64,000 nucleotides of DNA from positions 1-64,000 of the forward strand of contig NZ_WWCU01000024.1 of assembly GCF_009857595.1 (NCBI RefSeq), written 5' to 3'. A model generated the notes under the pieces. The model was not told where the DNA came from and did no database searches. It saw only the letters and a program-made list of their open reading frames with translations. This stretch comes from Pseudoduganella aquatica (GTDB lineage: Bacteria > Pseudomonadota > Gammaproteobacteria > Burkholderiales > Burkholderiaceae_D). A program made the translations under genes and the position numbers. Shown here piece after piece: positions 42,649-50,031 of this stretch. The stretch's first letter is position 1. Each line of letters opens with the position of its first letter.

Positions 42649-43506
42649 ATGAAAACCTATGTGATTGGCGACCTGCAAGGCTGCCACGAGCAGACTGTCG
42701 CCCTGGTCGAGCGCATCCTGGCGCAGGAATCGGCCACCGGCGCGCTGGCGCCCTCCATCCTGTTCACCGGCGACCTGATCAACCGTGGCCCGGACTCGCT
42801 GGCCACGCTGCGCTATGTGCATGCGCTGGCGGTGGCCAGCGACGGCCGCATCGACACCGTGCTGGGCAACCACGACCTGCACCTGCTGGCGGTGGCCAAC
42901 GGCATCCGCCCCGCCTCCGGCTCGGACACGCTGGAGCACATCCTGGAAGCGCCGGACGGCGCGGCGCTGCTGGACTGGCTGCGCACGCGGCCCATGGCCC
43001 TGCAGCGCGGCCGCCACCTGCTGGTGCACGGCGGCGTGCTGCCGCAGTGGGACGCGCAGCAGGTGATGGAACTGGCCGGCGAAGTGGAAACGGCGCTGCG
43101 CGGCCCCGGCTGGACCGGCTTCCTGGCGCAGATGTACGGCAACCAGCCGGACGCCTGGCGCGACGACCTGCAAGGCCCGGCGCGGCTGCGCTGCATCGTC
43201 AACGCGCTGACGCGGCTGCGTTTCTGCAGCATGGACGGCGTGATGGACTTCAAGCAGAAGGAAAGCGCCAAGGCCGACCCGGCCAGCGGCCTGATGCCGT
43301 GGTTCGAGGTGCCGGGCCGCCGCACGCAGGACGTGACGGTGGTGTTCGGCCACTGGTCCGCGCTGGGGCTGATGCTCACGCCCAACCTGATCGCGCTCGA
43401 CACCGGCTGCGTGTGGGGCGGCTACCTGTCGGCCGTATGCCTGGACGACAGGACGCTGATGCAGGTGCAGTGCCCGGAATACCGCGAGCACGCCGGCAAG
43501 AAGTAG
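42649..43506 (+). CDS. apaH: Symmetrical bis(5'-nucleosyl)-tetraphosphatase
   Basis: Hydrolyses Ap4A to two ADP and also removes Np4 caps from RNA in characterised relatives, 285 residues. Metal-site motifs of the calcineurin-like phosphatase fold are YVIGDLQGCHEQ, FTGDLINRGPDS and LGNHDLHLLA, with a later HGGVLPQW. The stop codon TAG at 43504-43506 is part of the GTAG head of REP 10. Confidence 0.95.
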   Translation: MKTYVIGDLQGCHEQTVALVERILAQESATGALAPSILFTGDLINRGPDSLATLRYVHALAVASDGRIDTVLGNHDLHLLAVANGIRPASGSDTLEHILEAPDGAALLDWLRTRPMALQRGRHLLVHGGVLPQWDAQQVMELAGEVETALRGPGWTGFLAQMYGNQPDAWRDDLQGPARLRCIVNALTRLRFCSMDGVMDFKQKESAKADPASGLMPWFEVPGRRTQDVTVVFGHWSALGLMLTPNLIALDTGCVWGGYLSAVCLDDRTLMQVQCPEYREHAGKK

Positions 43507-43536
43507 GGCGGGTTAGCGCTGCGCGCGTAACCCGCC
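43503..43536 (+). repeat. REP element 10, shared 3' end of apaH and an acyltransferase gene
   Basis: GTAG head 43503-43506, GGCGGGTTAGCGC arm, loop, GCGCGTAACCCGCC arm. The apaH stop is the TAG of the head; the convergent acyltransferase frame stops at the TTA at 43513-43515. Both genes therefore end inside the element. Confidence 0.92.
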
Positions 43537-44280
43537 GGGCTCCGCCGCAATGCCCAGCCCGGCCGAGACCGCGTCATGCGCGGCCTGCGCCAGGTCGCGG
43601 CGGTGGGCGCCGGTGGCGTCCATGGCTGGCAGAAAGCGCAGGCGCGCACGCACCGGCGGGCCGCGCAGGATGGCCAGCACGCTCTCGGCAAAGGTGGTCT
43701 CACCGATAAAGTCCACATCCGGATGGTGGCCGCCGGCTGCGTCCGCATAGCTGAGCGCAAGCGGCTGCACCATCACCTTGGCGTCCACCGCCGCCTCGAA
43801 CAGATTGGCGTGGAAAGGCAGCAGCGTGCCCTGCGGCGCCGTGGTGCCCTCGGGGAAGAAGGCCACGCGCTCGCCCGCCTGCAGGCTGTGCACCAGGCCC
43901 TTGAAGATATTGCGCAGGTCGCGCTTGCTGCCGCGCGAGATAAACACCGTGCCCGCCTTCTCCGCCAGCCAGCCGGCCAGCGGCCAGGAGCGGATCTCCG
44001 CCTTGGCCACGAAGCGGCAGGGATAGAGCGCGTCGACCACGAAGATATCGAGCCAGGACACGTGGTTGGCCACGATCATGGCGTGCTCCAGCGGCGGCGC
44101 GCTGTCCGGCGCCAGCTCCACCGTCACATTGAAGATGGCCAGCAAGGAACGCGACCAGCGCCGGATATGGCGGTTGCGCGCCTCCAGGCCTATCCAGGGA
44201 AAGATGGTGGCGCACACCGTCATGCCGTACAGCACGTGCAGCACCACCCGCAGCAAGCGGTAAATAAGCAAAATGTTCAC
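43513..44280 (-). CDS. Lysophospholipid/1-acylglycerol-3-phosphate acyltransferase
   Basis: A 255-residue membrane acyltransferase. An N-terminal helix (8-30) is followed by MIVANHVSWLDIFVVD with the NHxxxxD catalytic motif, then VAKAEIRSWPLAGWLAEKAG and FFPEGTTAPQG. It is the second PlsC-like enzyme in the window and differs clearly from the one at 27.4 kb, perhaps acting on ornithine lipids or another acceptor. The last residues GGLRAQR and the stop are encoded by REP 10. It lies 119 bases after pyrC', beyond a large inverted repeat. Confidence 0.88.
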   Translation of the reverse strand: MNILLIYRLLRVVLHVLYGMTVCATIFPWIGLEARNRHIRRWSRSLLAIFNVTVELAPDSAPPLEHAMIVANHVSWLDIFVVDALYPCRFVAKAEIRSWPLAGWLAEKAGTVFISRGSKRDLRNIFKGLVHSLQAGERVAFFPEGTTAPQGTLLPFHANLFEAAVDAKVMVQPLALSYADAAGGHHPDVDFIGETTFAESVLAILRGPPVRARLRFLPAMDATGAHRRDLAQAAHDAVSAGLGIAAEPGGLRAQR

Positions 44281-44290
44281 ACCTTAAGAC

Positions 44291-44350
44291 GGGGTCAGTT
44301 CTACCATCGCGTCATGCCGCAAAGCATGACGCGATGGTAGAACTGACCCC
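44291..44350. repeat. 27-bp perfect inverted repeat
   Basis: Left arm 44291-44317 (GGGGTCAGTTCTACC then ATCGCGTCATGC) and exact complement 44324-44350 with loop CGCAAA. It lies between the start of the acyltransferase gene (44280) and the pyrC' stop (44400). There is no T tract. It may act as a strong hairpin terminator of the pyr operon or be a second family of small mobile palindrome. Confidence 0.9.
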
Positions 44351-44399
44351 AAACTGAAAATGACAAAAAACGGGCGGAGCGCGCGGGCGGGCGGCGTGC

Positions 44400-45722
44400 C
44401 TAGCGGGCGTTGCGCTGGTAGGCGATGCGGCCGGCGACGATGGTGGCCTGCACCTGGCCCGACAGCTCGTAGCCGAGGAAGGGCGTGTGCTTGCCCTGGC
44501 TGGCCAGCGCGCTGCCTTGCACGGTCCAGCGCGCGGCCGGGTCGAAGATGCAGACGTCGGCCACGCTGCCCACGGACAGCTGGCCGGCGTTCTGGCCACG
44601 GTCCAGGCCGGAAACGCGCGCGGCGTCGGCGCTGATGCGGCTGATGGCCAGCGCCAGCGCGCCGCCCTCGCCCACGCCCGGCTGGGCGGCGGCGTAGTCG
44701 TCGGCCCATTTCAGCGCCAGCGACAGCAGCAGTTCCAGGCCGGTGGCGCCCGGCGATGCTTCGCCGAAAGGCAGCAGCTTTTCGTCGTCGTCCACCGGGG
44801 TGTGGTCGGAGCAGATGGCGTCCACGGTGCCGTCCAGCAGGCCGGCGCGGATGGCGTCGCGGTCGCGCTGGGCGCGGAACGGCGGCGTCACGCGCGCGTT
44901 GGAATCGAAGAAACCGATGTCGGCGTCGGTCAGGTGGATGTGGTGGGCGCCGACGTCGCAGCTGACCGGCAGCCCTTCGGCCTTGGCCGCGCGCACCAGT
45001 TCCAGGCCGGCGGCCGAGGAGATGCGGCACAGGTGGACGCGCGCGCCGGTGCTGCGCATCAGTTCGAAGATGGTGTGCAGGGCGATGGTCTCGGCCATCA
45101 CCGGCACGCCGGACAGGCCCAGGCGCGACGCCAGCGGGCCGCTGTGGGCCACGCCGCCGCGGCCGATATGCGCGTCCTGCGGGCGCAGCCAGACCGTGTA
45201 GTCGAAGGTCTTGGCGTATTGCAGCGCGCGCAGCAGCACGGTGGTGTCTTCCACCGGCACTTCGGCCTGCGAGAAGCCGATGCAGCCGGAGCCGGTCAGC
45301 TCGGCCATCTCGGTGATGGACTGGCCTTTCAGGCCCATGGTGAGCGCGCCCAGCGGGTGCACGTGGGCCTGGTTCAGGCGGCGCGCGCGGTGCTTGAGCA
45401 TTTCCACCAGGCCGGGCTCGTCGAGCACGGGGTCGGTGTCGGGCGGGCACACCAGGCTGGTGACACCGCCTTGCATGGCGGCCTGCATTTCCGATTCCAG
45501 CGTGGCCTTGTACTCGTAGCCCGGCTCGCGCAGGCGCGCGGACAGGTCGACCAGGCCGGGGGCGACCACCAGGCCGCTGGCGTCGAAGCTCTGCCCGGCA
45601 CTGAAGCCTGCGGGCGCCTGGCCCACGCCGGCGATCTTGCCGTCTTCAATGTAGAGGTCCTGCACGCTGTCCACGCCGTTGGCCGGGTCGATCACGCGGC
45701 CGTTCTTGATTACCAGTTTCAT
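44400..45722 (-). CDS. pyrC: Non-catalytic dihydroorotase homologue (PyrC'/PyrX)
   Basis: A 440-residue amidohydrolase-fold protein related to dihydroorotase, but the metal motif DxHxH near the N terminus is replaced: D59-L-S61-A-R63 in PGLVDLSARLREPG. The HVS-type histidine is also gone (RVHLCRISS), while ICSDHTPVDD is kept. This is the pattern of PyrC' in pseudomonads, an inactive partner needed to assemble aspartate transcarbamoylase. It overlaps pyrB by 4 bases, consistent with a PyrB-PyrC' complex. A working dihydroorotase should be elsewhere. Confidence 0.88.
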   Translation of the reverse strand: MKLVIKNGRVIDPANGVDSVQDLYIEDGKIAGVGQAPAGFSAGQSFDASGLVVAPGLVDLSARLREPGYEYKATLESEMQAAMQGGVTSLVCPPDTDPVLDEPGLVEMLKHRARRLNQAHVHPLGALTMGLKGQSITEMAELTGSGCIGFSQAEVPVEDTTVLLRALQYAKTFDYTVWLRPQDAHIGRGGVAHSGPLASRLGLSGVPVMAETIALHTIFELMRSTGARVHLCRISSAAGLELVRAAKAEGLPVSCDVGAHHIHLTDADIGFFDSNARVTPPFRAQRDRDAIRAGLLDGTVDAICSDHTPVDDDEKLLPFGEASPGATGLELLLSLALKWADDYAAAQPGVGEGGALALAISRISADAARVSGLDRGQNAGQLSVGSVADVCIFDPAARWTVQGSALASQGKHTPFLGYELSGQVQATIVAGRIAYQRNAR

Positions 45723-46684
45723 TCCTTCGCCCCTGCCAAAATACTCATCACCGCCATGCGGACTGCAATACCGAACGTGACCTGCGGCAGTATCACCGCT
45801 TGCGGGCCGTCGGCCACGGCGGAGTCGATCTCCACGCCGCGGTTCATCGGGCCGGGGTGCATGACGATGGCGTCCGGCTTGGCCAGCGCCAGGCGCTCGG
45901 GCGTGAGGCCGTAGTTCTTGAAGTATTCCTGCGCCGACGGCAGCAGCGCGCCGTTCATGCGCTCGTTCTGCAGGCGCAGCATGATGATCACGTCCACGCC
46001 TTTCAAGCCTTCGTCCATATTGGTGAAGGTGCGCACGCCCATCTGCTCCAGGCCGCCCGGCAGCAGCGTGTGCGGGCCGATGGCGCGCACTTCGGGCACG
46101 CCCAGCGTGGTCAGCGCGTGGATGTCGGAACGGGCCACGCGGCTGTGCAGGATGTCGCCCACGATGGCCACCGTCAGCTTGGTGAAGTCCTTCTTGTAGT
46201 GGCGGATGGTGTACATGTCCAGCAGGCCCTGCGTGGGGTGCGCGTGGCGGCCGTCGCCCGCGTTCACCACGTGCACGTGGTGCTGCTTGTGGTCGTTGAG
46301 GTGCTTGGCGATCAGGTAGGGCGCGCCGGACTGCGAGTGGCGCACCACGAACATGTCGGCGTGCATGGCCGACAGGTTGTCGATGGTGTCGAGCAGGGAC
46401 TCGCCCTTGCTGGCCGAGGAGGCCGAGATGTTCAGGTTGATCACGTCCGCCGACAGGCGCTTGGAGGCGATCTCGAAGGTGGTGCGGGTGCGCGTGGAGT
46501 TCTCGAAGAACAGGTTGAACACGCTCTTGCCGCGCATCAGCGGCACCTTCTTCACTTCGCGGTCGGACACGCCGACGAAGGAGGACGCGGTGTCCAGGAT
46601 GTGGTTGACGATGGACTTGGGCAGCCCTTCGATCGACAGCAAGTGCTGCAGCTCGCCGTGTTTGTTCAGTTGCGGATTAAGCAT
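45719..46684 (-). CDS. pyrB: Aspartate carbamoyltransferase catalytic subunit
   Basis: Commits carbamoyl phosphate and aspartate to pyrimidine synthesis, 321 residues. Carbamoyl-phosphate-binding FENSTRTRTTFE and the 80s-loop SSASKGESLLDT are present, as are HPTQGLLDMYTI and IMLRLQNERM. No pyrI regulatory gene is adjacent; instead pyrC' overlaps its 3' end by 4 bases and pyrR its 5' end by 8. Confidence 0.97.
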   Translation of the reverse strand: MLNPQLNKHGELQHLLSIEGLPKSIVNHILDTASSFVGVSDREVKKVPLMRGKSVFNLFFENSTRTRTTFEIASKRLSADVINLNISASSASKGESLLDTIDNLSAMHADMFVVRHSQSGAPYLIAKHLNDHKQHHVHVVNAGDGRHAHPTQGLLDMYTIRHYKKDFTKLTVAIVGDILHSRVARSDIHALTTLGVPEVRAIGPHTLLPGGLEQMGVRTFTNMDEGLKGVDVIIMLRLQNERMNGALLPSAQEYFKNYGLTPERLALAKPDAIVMHPGPMNRGVEIDSAVADGPQAVILPQVTFGIAVRMAVMSILAGAKE

Positions 46685-47210
46685 GGTCGTTTTCGATGGT
46701 AAGCGTGAATTGTCCGGCCTCGGTGCGCTTGAGCACCAGGGCCTGCCCGGCCGGCACGGCGACTTTGGCGGCGACGAAGTCGGCGGCCACGGGCAGCTGG
46801 CGCTCGCCGCGGTCGACCAGGGCGGCCAGCATGATCTTGGCCGGACGGCCGTAGTCGAACAGCTCGTTGATGGCGGCGCGGGTGGTGCGGCCGGTGTAGA
46901 GCACGTCGTCCACCAGCAGCAGCGTGGCGCCGGCCACGTCGAAGCCGATCTGGGTGGGCTTCACTTCGGCCGGCAGGCCCTTCTTGGCGAAGTCGTCGCG
47001 GTAGAAGGACACGTCCAGCACGCCGCAGCGCGCGGACAGGCCCAGGTCGGCGGCCAGCCGTTCGGCCAGCCAGGCGCCGCCCGAGTGGATGCCGACGATG
47101 GCCGGTTCGTGGGCGTCGGCCAGGCCGGCTTTCACCTGCTGCAGCAGCTCGGCGTACAGCGCTTCCGCATCGAGTGCGGAAGGCGCGGTGGAGTTAGTTG
47201 GAAGGGACAT
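46677..47210 (-). CDS. pyrR: Pyr operon regulator/uracil phosphoribosyltransferase PyrR
   Basis: A 177-residue phosphoribosyltransferase-fold protein with PRPP loop LLLVDDVLYTGRTTRAAI and IVGIHSGGAWLAERLAADL. In Firmicutes PyrR attenuates pyr mRNA; in proteobacteria its role is less clear. ATG 47210 is chosen; a TTG at 47219 is an in-frame alternative and neither has a strong ribosome site. It overlaps ruvX upstream and pyrB downstream. Confidence 0.9.
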   Translation of the reverse strand: MSLPTNSTAPSALDAEALYAELLQQVKAGLADAHEPAIVGIHSGGAWLAERLAADLGLSARCGVLDVSFYRDDFAKKGLPAEVKPTQIGFDVAGATLLLVDDVLYTGRTTRAAINELFDYGRPAKIMLAALVDRGERQLPVAADFVAAKVAVPAGQALVLKRTEAGQFTLTIENDHA

Positions 47211-47604
47211 ATTCGTCAAAGTATTGTTGCAGAATGATGGAGGCGGCGCGGTCGTCGATGACCTCCCCGCGCTTGGCCGAAATGACGGCCGACGAGTAGC
47301 GCTCGTCGACCAGCACCACCGGCAGGCTGAAGCGGCCGTGGAGCTGGTTGGCGAACTTGCGGCAGCGCGCGGTCATGTCGTGCGCGGTGCCGTCCGGATG
47401 GCTGGGCAGGCCGACCACGAACAGGGTGGGCTCCCATTGCTGGATCAGGGCGGCGATCTCGCCGAAGCGGGCGTCGTTGCCGATGCTGGAAATGACGGCC
47501 AGCGGCGAGGCGGTGCGCAGCACGCTGTTGCCGATGGCAACGCCGATGCGCTTGATGCCGAAATCAAAGCCGAGGATGGTGTCGAGTTTCTCCACGCTCA
47601 GCAC
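47194..47604 (-). CDS. ruvX: YqgF/RuvX: Holliday-junction-resolvase-like 16S pre-rRNA nuclease
   Basis: A 136-residue RNase H-fold nuclease implicated in 5' maturation of 16S rRNA. ILGFDFGIKRIGVAIGN holds the first catalytic Asp, VVGLPSHPDG is the second block, and VLVDERYSSA and DDRAASIILQQYFDEY the last acidic residues. Start is GTG 47604, with GTG 47595 as alternative. Four bases separate it from algH, and its 3' end overlaps pyrR by about 17 bases. Confidence 0.93.
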   Translation of the reverse strand: MLSVEKLDTILGFDFGIKRIGVAIGNSVLRTASPLAVISSIGNDARFGEIAALIQQWEPTLFVVGLPSHPDGTAHDMTARCRKFANQLHGRFSLPVVLVDERYSSAVISAKRGEVIDDRAASIILQQYFDEYVPSN

Positions 47605-47608
47605 CGCA

Positions 47609-48268
47609 TCAGGCGTGGCCCGCTTCGGACGCGAGCATCAGCGGGTCGAAGCCGAGCAGTTTCATGGCGGCGAAATAGCGCTCCTCCACCGGCAGCTCGA
47701 ACAGGATGTGCGCGTCGGCGCCCACCGTGAGCCAGCCGTTGCGGCTGATTTCGTCCTCCAGCTGGCCCGGGCTCCAGCCCGAGTAGCCGATGGACACCAG
47801 CATGCGCTCCGGGCCGTTGCCGCGCGCCACCGCTTCCAGCACGTCGATGGAGGTGGTGAAGGCCACGTCGTCGGTCACGGTGAGCGAGGACGAGTAGCGC
47901 GCGCCGGGCGTGTGCAGCACAAAGCCGCGATCGTCCTGCACCGGGCCGCCGAACATGATGGGTTCATCGACGATAGCCGGGGCCAGGTCGGAGGCCGGTT
48001 CCAGGTCGATGCGCTCGAACAGCACCTGCATGGTCATGTCGGTGGGTTTGTTGATGACCACGCCAAGCACGCCGTTTTCGTTGTGCTCGCACACATAGAC
48101 GACGGTGCCGCCGAAAACGGGGTCTTGCATGGATGGCATGGCGATCAGGAAGTGGTTCGCCAGATTCAGTGCGGCGCTGTCCCTGGCTGCCACGGGCGCC
48201 AAAGGGTCATCGGACTCCGGGCGGCGGCCGGGAGCGGGCAGAGCGTGACCAGCTTTAGTTTTCTTCAT
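47609..48268 (-). CDS. YqgE/AlgH-family protein
   Basis: A 219-residue protein of the UPF0301/AlgH family: LANHFLIAMPSMQDPVFGGTV, VYVCEHNENGVLGVVINKP, then GGPVQDDRGFVLH and SIGYSGWSPGQLEDEI. Biochemical function is not established; it is regularly next to ruvX in proteobacteria, as here. The N-terminal 30 residues are a lysine/proline-rich extension compared with typical members. First gene of the algH-ruvX-pyrR-pyrB-pyrC' run. Confidence 0.93.
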   Translation of the reverse strand: MKKTKAGHALPAPGRRPESDDPLAPVAARDSAALNLANHFLIAMPSMQDPVFGGTVVYVCEHNENGVLGVVINKPTDMTMQVLFERIDLEPASDLAPAIVDEPIMFGGPVQDDRGFVLHTPGARYSSSLTVTDDVAFTTSIDVLEAVARGNGPERMLVSIGYSGWSPGQLEDEISRNGWLTVGADAHILFELPVEERYFAAMKLLGFDPLMLASEAGHA

Positions 48269-48401
48269 ACGCGTTGCTCTCTCTGCTGGGCTGCGGGTGT
48301 TCTTTTATAATGGTTCAGGCCATAGTTTACTATGAAACGCGCCGCAGCCACGTTGCGGCCACCCCGGGCAACGTCCCGCAAGGCCATTAAATCGATAAAA
48401 C

Positions 48402-49868
48402 ATGACAAAAAGCACCACCCTGGTCTGGTTCCGGCGCGATCTGCGCGCTTTCGACCATGCCGCCTTGCACCATGCCTTGCAGCGCAGCGCGCGCGTCCAT
48501 TGCGTCTTCATTTACGACAAAACCATCCTGGACGGCCTGCCGCGCGCGGACCGGCGGGTGGAATTCATCCACGCCTGCGTGGCGGAGCTGGCGGCTGAGC
48601 TGCGCCAGATGGGCGGGCACCTGATAGCCCGGCACGCGGTGGCGGAGCAGGAGATTCCGCGCCTGGCGGCCGAGCTGGGGGTGGACGCGGTCTACGCCAG
48701 CCATGACTACGAGCCGGCAGCCATCGCGCGCGACGAGGCCGTGGCCAAGGCGCTGGCGGCGGATGCGCGGCCCTTCTTCACCTTCAAGGACCAGGTAGTG
48801 TTCGAAAAGCGCGAGGTGCTGTCGCAGTCCGGCACGCCGTTTTCGGTGTTCACGCCATACAAGAATGCGTGGCTGAAGAAGATGCTGGCCGAGCCGGAGT
48901 GCCTGGCCGCGCTGCCGGTCGAGCCGCTGGCGGCCCATTTCGCGCCGCCGCCCTCCTCCGCCGAGCTGGCCGCCCCGGCGCCTACGCTGGAGCAGCTGGG
49001 CTTTGAGCGCACCAACCTGGCGGAGCTGAAGATCCCTGCCGGGATGAGCGGCGGCGCGCAGCTGTTCGACGATTTCCTGTCCCGCGTGGCGGATTACGGC
49101 ACGGCGCGCGACTATCCGGCGGTGAAGGGGCCGTCCTATTTGTCGCTGCATCTGCGCTTTGGCACGGTGTCGATACGGCACCTGGTGCGCACAGTGTCCG
49201 AGCTGTCCGCGCGCGGACTGGCGGGCGAAGGCGGCGCGGTGTGGCTGTCGGAGCTAATCTGGCGCGAGTTCTACATGATGATCCTGTATCACCATCCGCA
49301 TGTGGTGGGGGCGTCGTTCAAGCCCGCCTACGACGCCATCGCGTGGGAGACCGGGCCGGAAGCGGACGAGTTGTTCGCGGCCTGGTGCGAGGGCCGCACC
49401 GGCTATCCGCTGGTGGACGCGGCCATGCTGCAGCTGAACCGCACCGGCTATATGCACAACCGCCTGCGCATGGTGACGGCGTGCTTCCTGATCAAGGACC
49501 TGGGCATAGACTGGCGCCGGGGCGAGGCTTACTTTGCGCAGCATTTGAACGACTTTGATTTGTCGGCCAACAACGGCGGCTGGCAGTGGGCGTCGTCTTC
49601 CGGGTGCGATGCGCAGCCCTATTTCCGCATATTCAATCCGGTGACGCAGTCGGAGAAGTTTGACGGCGAGGGGAAATTCATCAAGCGCTATCTGCCGCAA
49701 CTGGCTCAGCTCAGCCATAAGGAAATCCATGCGCCGTGGACCGTGCCGCGCATGCTGCTGGCGGACAAAGGCGTGCGGCTCGGCGATAACTATCCCGAGC
49801 CGCTGGTGATGCACGACGAGGCGCGCAAGCGCACGCTGGAACGCTACGCAGTGGTGAAGGCGACATAG
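48402..49868 (+). CDS. phrB: Deoxyribodipyrimidine photo-lyase
   Basis: Blue-light-driven repair of cyclobutane pyrimidine dimers, 488 residues. The antenna domain starts TTLVWFRRDLRAFDHAAL. The FAD domain contains WLSELIWREFYMMILYHHP, DAAMLQLNRTGYMHNRLRM and NNGGWQWASSSGCDAQPYFR, the class I CPD photolyase blocks with the Trp triad region. Divergent from algH and convergent with chpA; REPs 11 and 12 fill the junction. Confidence 0.96.
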   Translation: MTKSTTLVWFRRDLRAFDHAALHHALQRSARVHCVFIYDKTILDGLPRADRRVEFIHACVAELAAELRQMGGHLIARHAVAEQEIPRLAAELGVDAVYASHDYEPAAIARDEAVAKALAADARPFFTFKDQVVFEKREVLSQSGTPFSVFTPYKNAWLKKMLAEPECLAALPVEPLAAHFAPPPSSAELAAPAPTLEQLGFERTNLAELKIPAGMSGGAQLFDDFLSRVADYGTARDYPAVKGPSYLSLHLRFGTVSIRHLVRTVSELSARGLAGEGGAVWLSELIWREFYMMILYHHPHVVGASFKPAYDAIAWETGPEADELFAAWCEGRTGYPLVDAAMLQLNRTGYMHNRLRMVTACFLIKDLGIDWRRGEAYFAQHLNDFDLSANNGGWQWASSSGCDAQPYFRIFNPVTQSEKFDGEGKFIKRYLPQLAQLSHKEIHAPWTVPRMLLADKGVRLGDNYPEPLVMHDEARKRTLERYAVVKAT

Positions 49869-49877
49869 GCGGAGCAT

Positions 49878-49909
49878 GGCGGGTTACGGCTTCGCCTAAC
49901 CCGCCCTAC
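49878..49909 (-). repeat. REP element 11
   Basis: GGCGGGTTACGGC arm, minimal loop, GCCTAACCCGCC arm, CTAC at 49906-49909. It lies 9 bases after the phrB stop and head-to-head with REP 12. Confidence 0.9.
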
Positions 49910-49911
49910 GC

Positions 49912-49999
49912 CTGCCACGATTTCGGCATATCACGTGGCATGGCTGCCACGATTTTGTCATATCACATGGCATTGCTGCCACGATTTCGTCATATCACG
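49912..49999. repeat. 32-bp tandem repeat between two REPs
   Basis: Two full units (49912-49943, 49944-49975) and a 24-base partial unit (49976-49999) beginning CTGCCACGATTT and containing CATATCAC, with a few substitutions between units. They sit exactly between head-to-head REPs 11 and 12 and share no spacer, so this is not CRISPR. Confidence 0.88.
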
Positions 50000-50031
50000 T
50001 AGGGCGGGTTAGCCGCCAGGCGTAACCCGCC
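49999..50031 (+). repeat. REP element 12, containing the chpA stop codon
   Basis: GTAG head 49999-50002, GGCGGGTTAGCC arm, short loop, GGCGTAACCCGCC arm. The chpA frame on the minus strand enters it and stops at TTA 50009-50011. Confidence 0.9.

Noticed and set aside
49912..49999. Possible CRISPR array from 32-bp repeats
   Set aside because: Units are directly adjacent with no spacers, only 2.75 copies, and no cas genes are present.
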